A stretch of DNA of 5,191 nucleotides, from contig NZ_JH604910.1 in assembly GCF_000250875.1 (NCBI RefSeq), positions 1 through 5,191 on the forward strand, in the 5' to 3' direction. Both the position numbers and the translations under genes were made by a program. The notes beneath the pieces are model-generated. The model worked only from the letters and a program-made list of their open reading frames with translations. It was not told the DNA's origin and searched no databases. This document shows, piece by piece, positions 4,821 through 5,191 of the stretch; the stretch's first letter is position 1, and each line of letters starts with the position of its first letter. Source of the DNA: Sutterella parvirubra YIT 11816. GTDB lineage: Bacteria > Pseudomonadota > Gammaproteobacteria > Burkholderiales > Burkholderiaceae_F.

Positions 4821-5191
4821 ATGACCAATCAGATTTCCCGCCGTTCGCTCATCGGTGGTTCCATCGCCGCGGGCGCCGCGCTGATGGCTTCCCCCGTGAT
4901 GGCGACGAAGGTTCCGCAGAAGTGGGACGAAACCGTCGACGTGCTCGTCGTCGGTTCGGGCTTCGCGGGCCTTGCGGCCGCCATTGAAGCGAAGAAGGCG
5001 GGCTGCAACGTCGTCGTGCTCGAGAAGATGCCCGCCGCGGGCGGCAACTCGATCATCAACGGCGGCATCCTGACGGCCACCGGCTGCCCGCAACAGAAGA
5101 TGCACAAGATCGAAGACTCGGTCGACCTGCTCGAAAAGGACATCCTGGTCGCGGGCCTCTACCCTGAACTTCCCGGCGTTCCATCCACTCA
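4821..5191 (+). CDS. Tat-exported FAD-dependent reductase, flavocytochrome c family, 3' end cut off
   Basis: Only the first 123 codons are present; the gene runs off the window. GAGGAGG (4807-4813) lies seven bases before the ATG and fixes the start. The Tat signal is SRRSLIGG (6-13), followed by a hydrophobic Ala-rich segment and a likely cut after VMA (26-28). The FAD fold begins with VLVVGSGFAGLAAA (41-54); LEKMPAAGGNS (68-78) then gives the acidic residue E69 that binds the FAD ribose and the Gly-rich loop. IINGGILTATG (79-89) and IEDSVDLLEKDIL (97-109) match the usual early segment of periplasmic fumarate reductase-like flavoproteins. It is a paralogue-type relative of the leftward flavoprotein and is transcribed away from it. 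After AGLY (111-114) the reading departs from the family; dropping one C at 5162-5164 restores LYLNFP, so a frameshift or sequencing error is likely there. No heme-binding part is visible in what remains. Confidence 0.85.
   Translation, partial: MTNQISRRSLIGGSIAAGAALMASPVMATKVPQKWDETVDVLVVGSGFAGLAAAIEAKKAGCNVVVLEKMPAAGGNSIINGGILTATGCPQQKMHKIEDSVDLLEKDILVAGLYPELPGVPST

Noticed and set aside
4513..4828. Minus- and plus-strand open frames of about 80-100 codons before the second flavoprotein
   Set aside because: Three frames are open over the same GC-rich DNA, none has a convincing ribosome site or domain, and they overlap the candidate leader and ribosome site of the real gene.

Overview
The window is GC-rich DNA, apparently bacterial. 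It joins an insertion sequence to part of an anaerobic-respiration locus of periplasmic flavoprotein reductases. The Tat-exported FAD_binding_2 flavoproteins, the separate Sec-exported tetraheme cytochrome c and the IS1634-type transposase together resemble Sutterellaceae (Burkholderiales, gut). Desulfovibrio- or Campylobacter-like hosts have similar gene pairs. The taxonomic guess is inference from gene style; there is no marker gene here.

Layout. Bases 1-87 are unassigned flank. An apparently complete IS1634-like insertion sequence lies at about 88-1832. It has imperfect terminal inverted repeats (88-109 and 1811-1832, 19 of 22 matching), a strong intrinsic terminator just inside the left end (130-160), a plausible promoter (203-231) and one intact 511-residue DDE transposase (264-1799) with its catalytic residues. 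Bases 1833-1991 hold strong nested hairpins and no gene.

On the minus strand follows a two-gene operon, transcribed right to left. It encodes a Tat-exported FAD flavoprotein of the fumarate reductase/flavocytochrome c family (3837-2353) and then a 110-residue tetraheme cytochrome c (2324-1992). Together they look like a flavocytochrome c split into two proteins: the cytochrome would take electrons from the membrane quinol chain and pass them to the flavin, which reduces an unknown organic acceptor in the periplasm. Several residues that define fumarate as substrate appear to be replaced.

A gap of about 980 bases (3838-4820) separates this operon from a second, divergently transcribed Tat flavoprotein of the same family (4821 to the window end, truncated). 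The gap carries short palindromes, a polypyrimidine tract, a 12-base tandem repeat and, next to the second gene, a foldable 134-base segment ending in six T's. That segment could be a leader RNA with an attenuator. The open frames in the gap look like GC-rich noise.

Most worth checking are the non-fumarate active site of the complete flavoprotein, the candidate structured leader at 4663-4796, and a probable one-base frameshift at 5162-5164 in the truncated gene.
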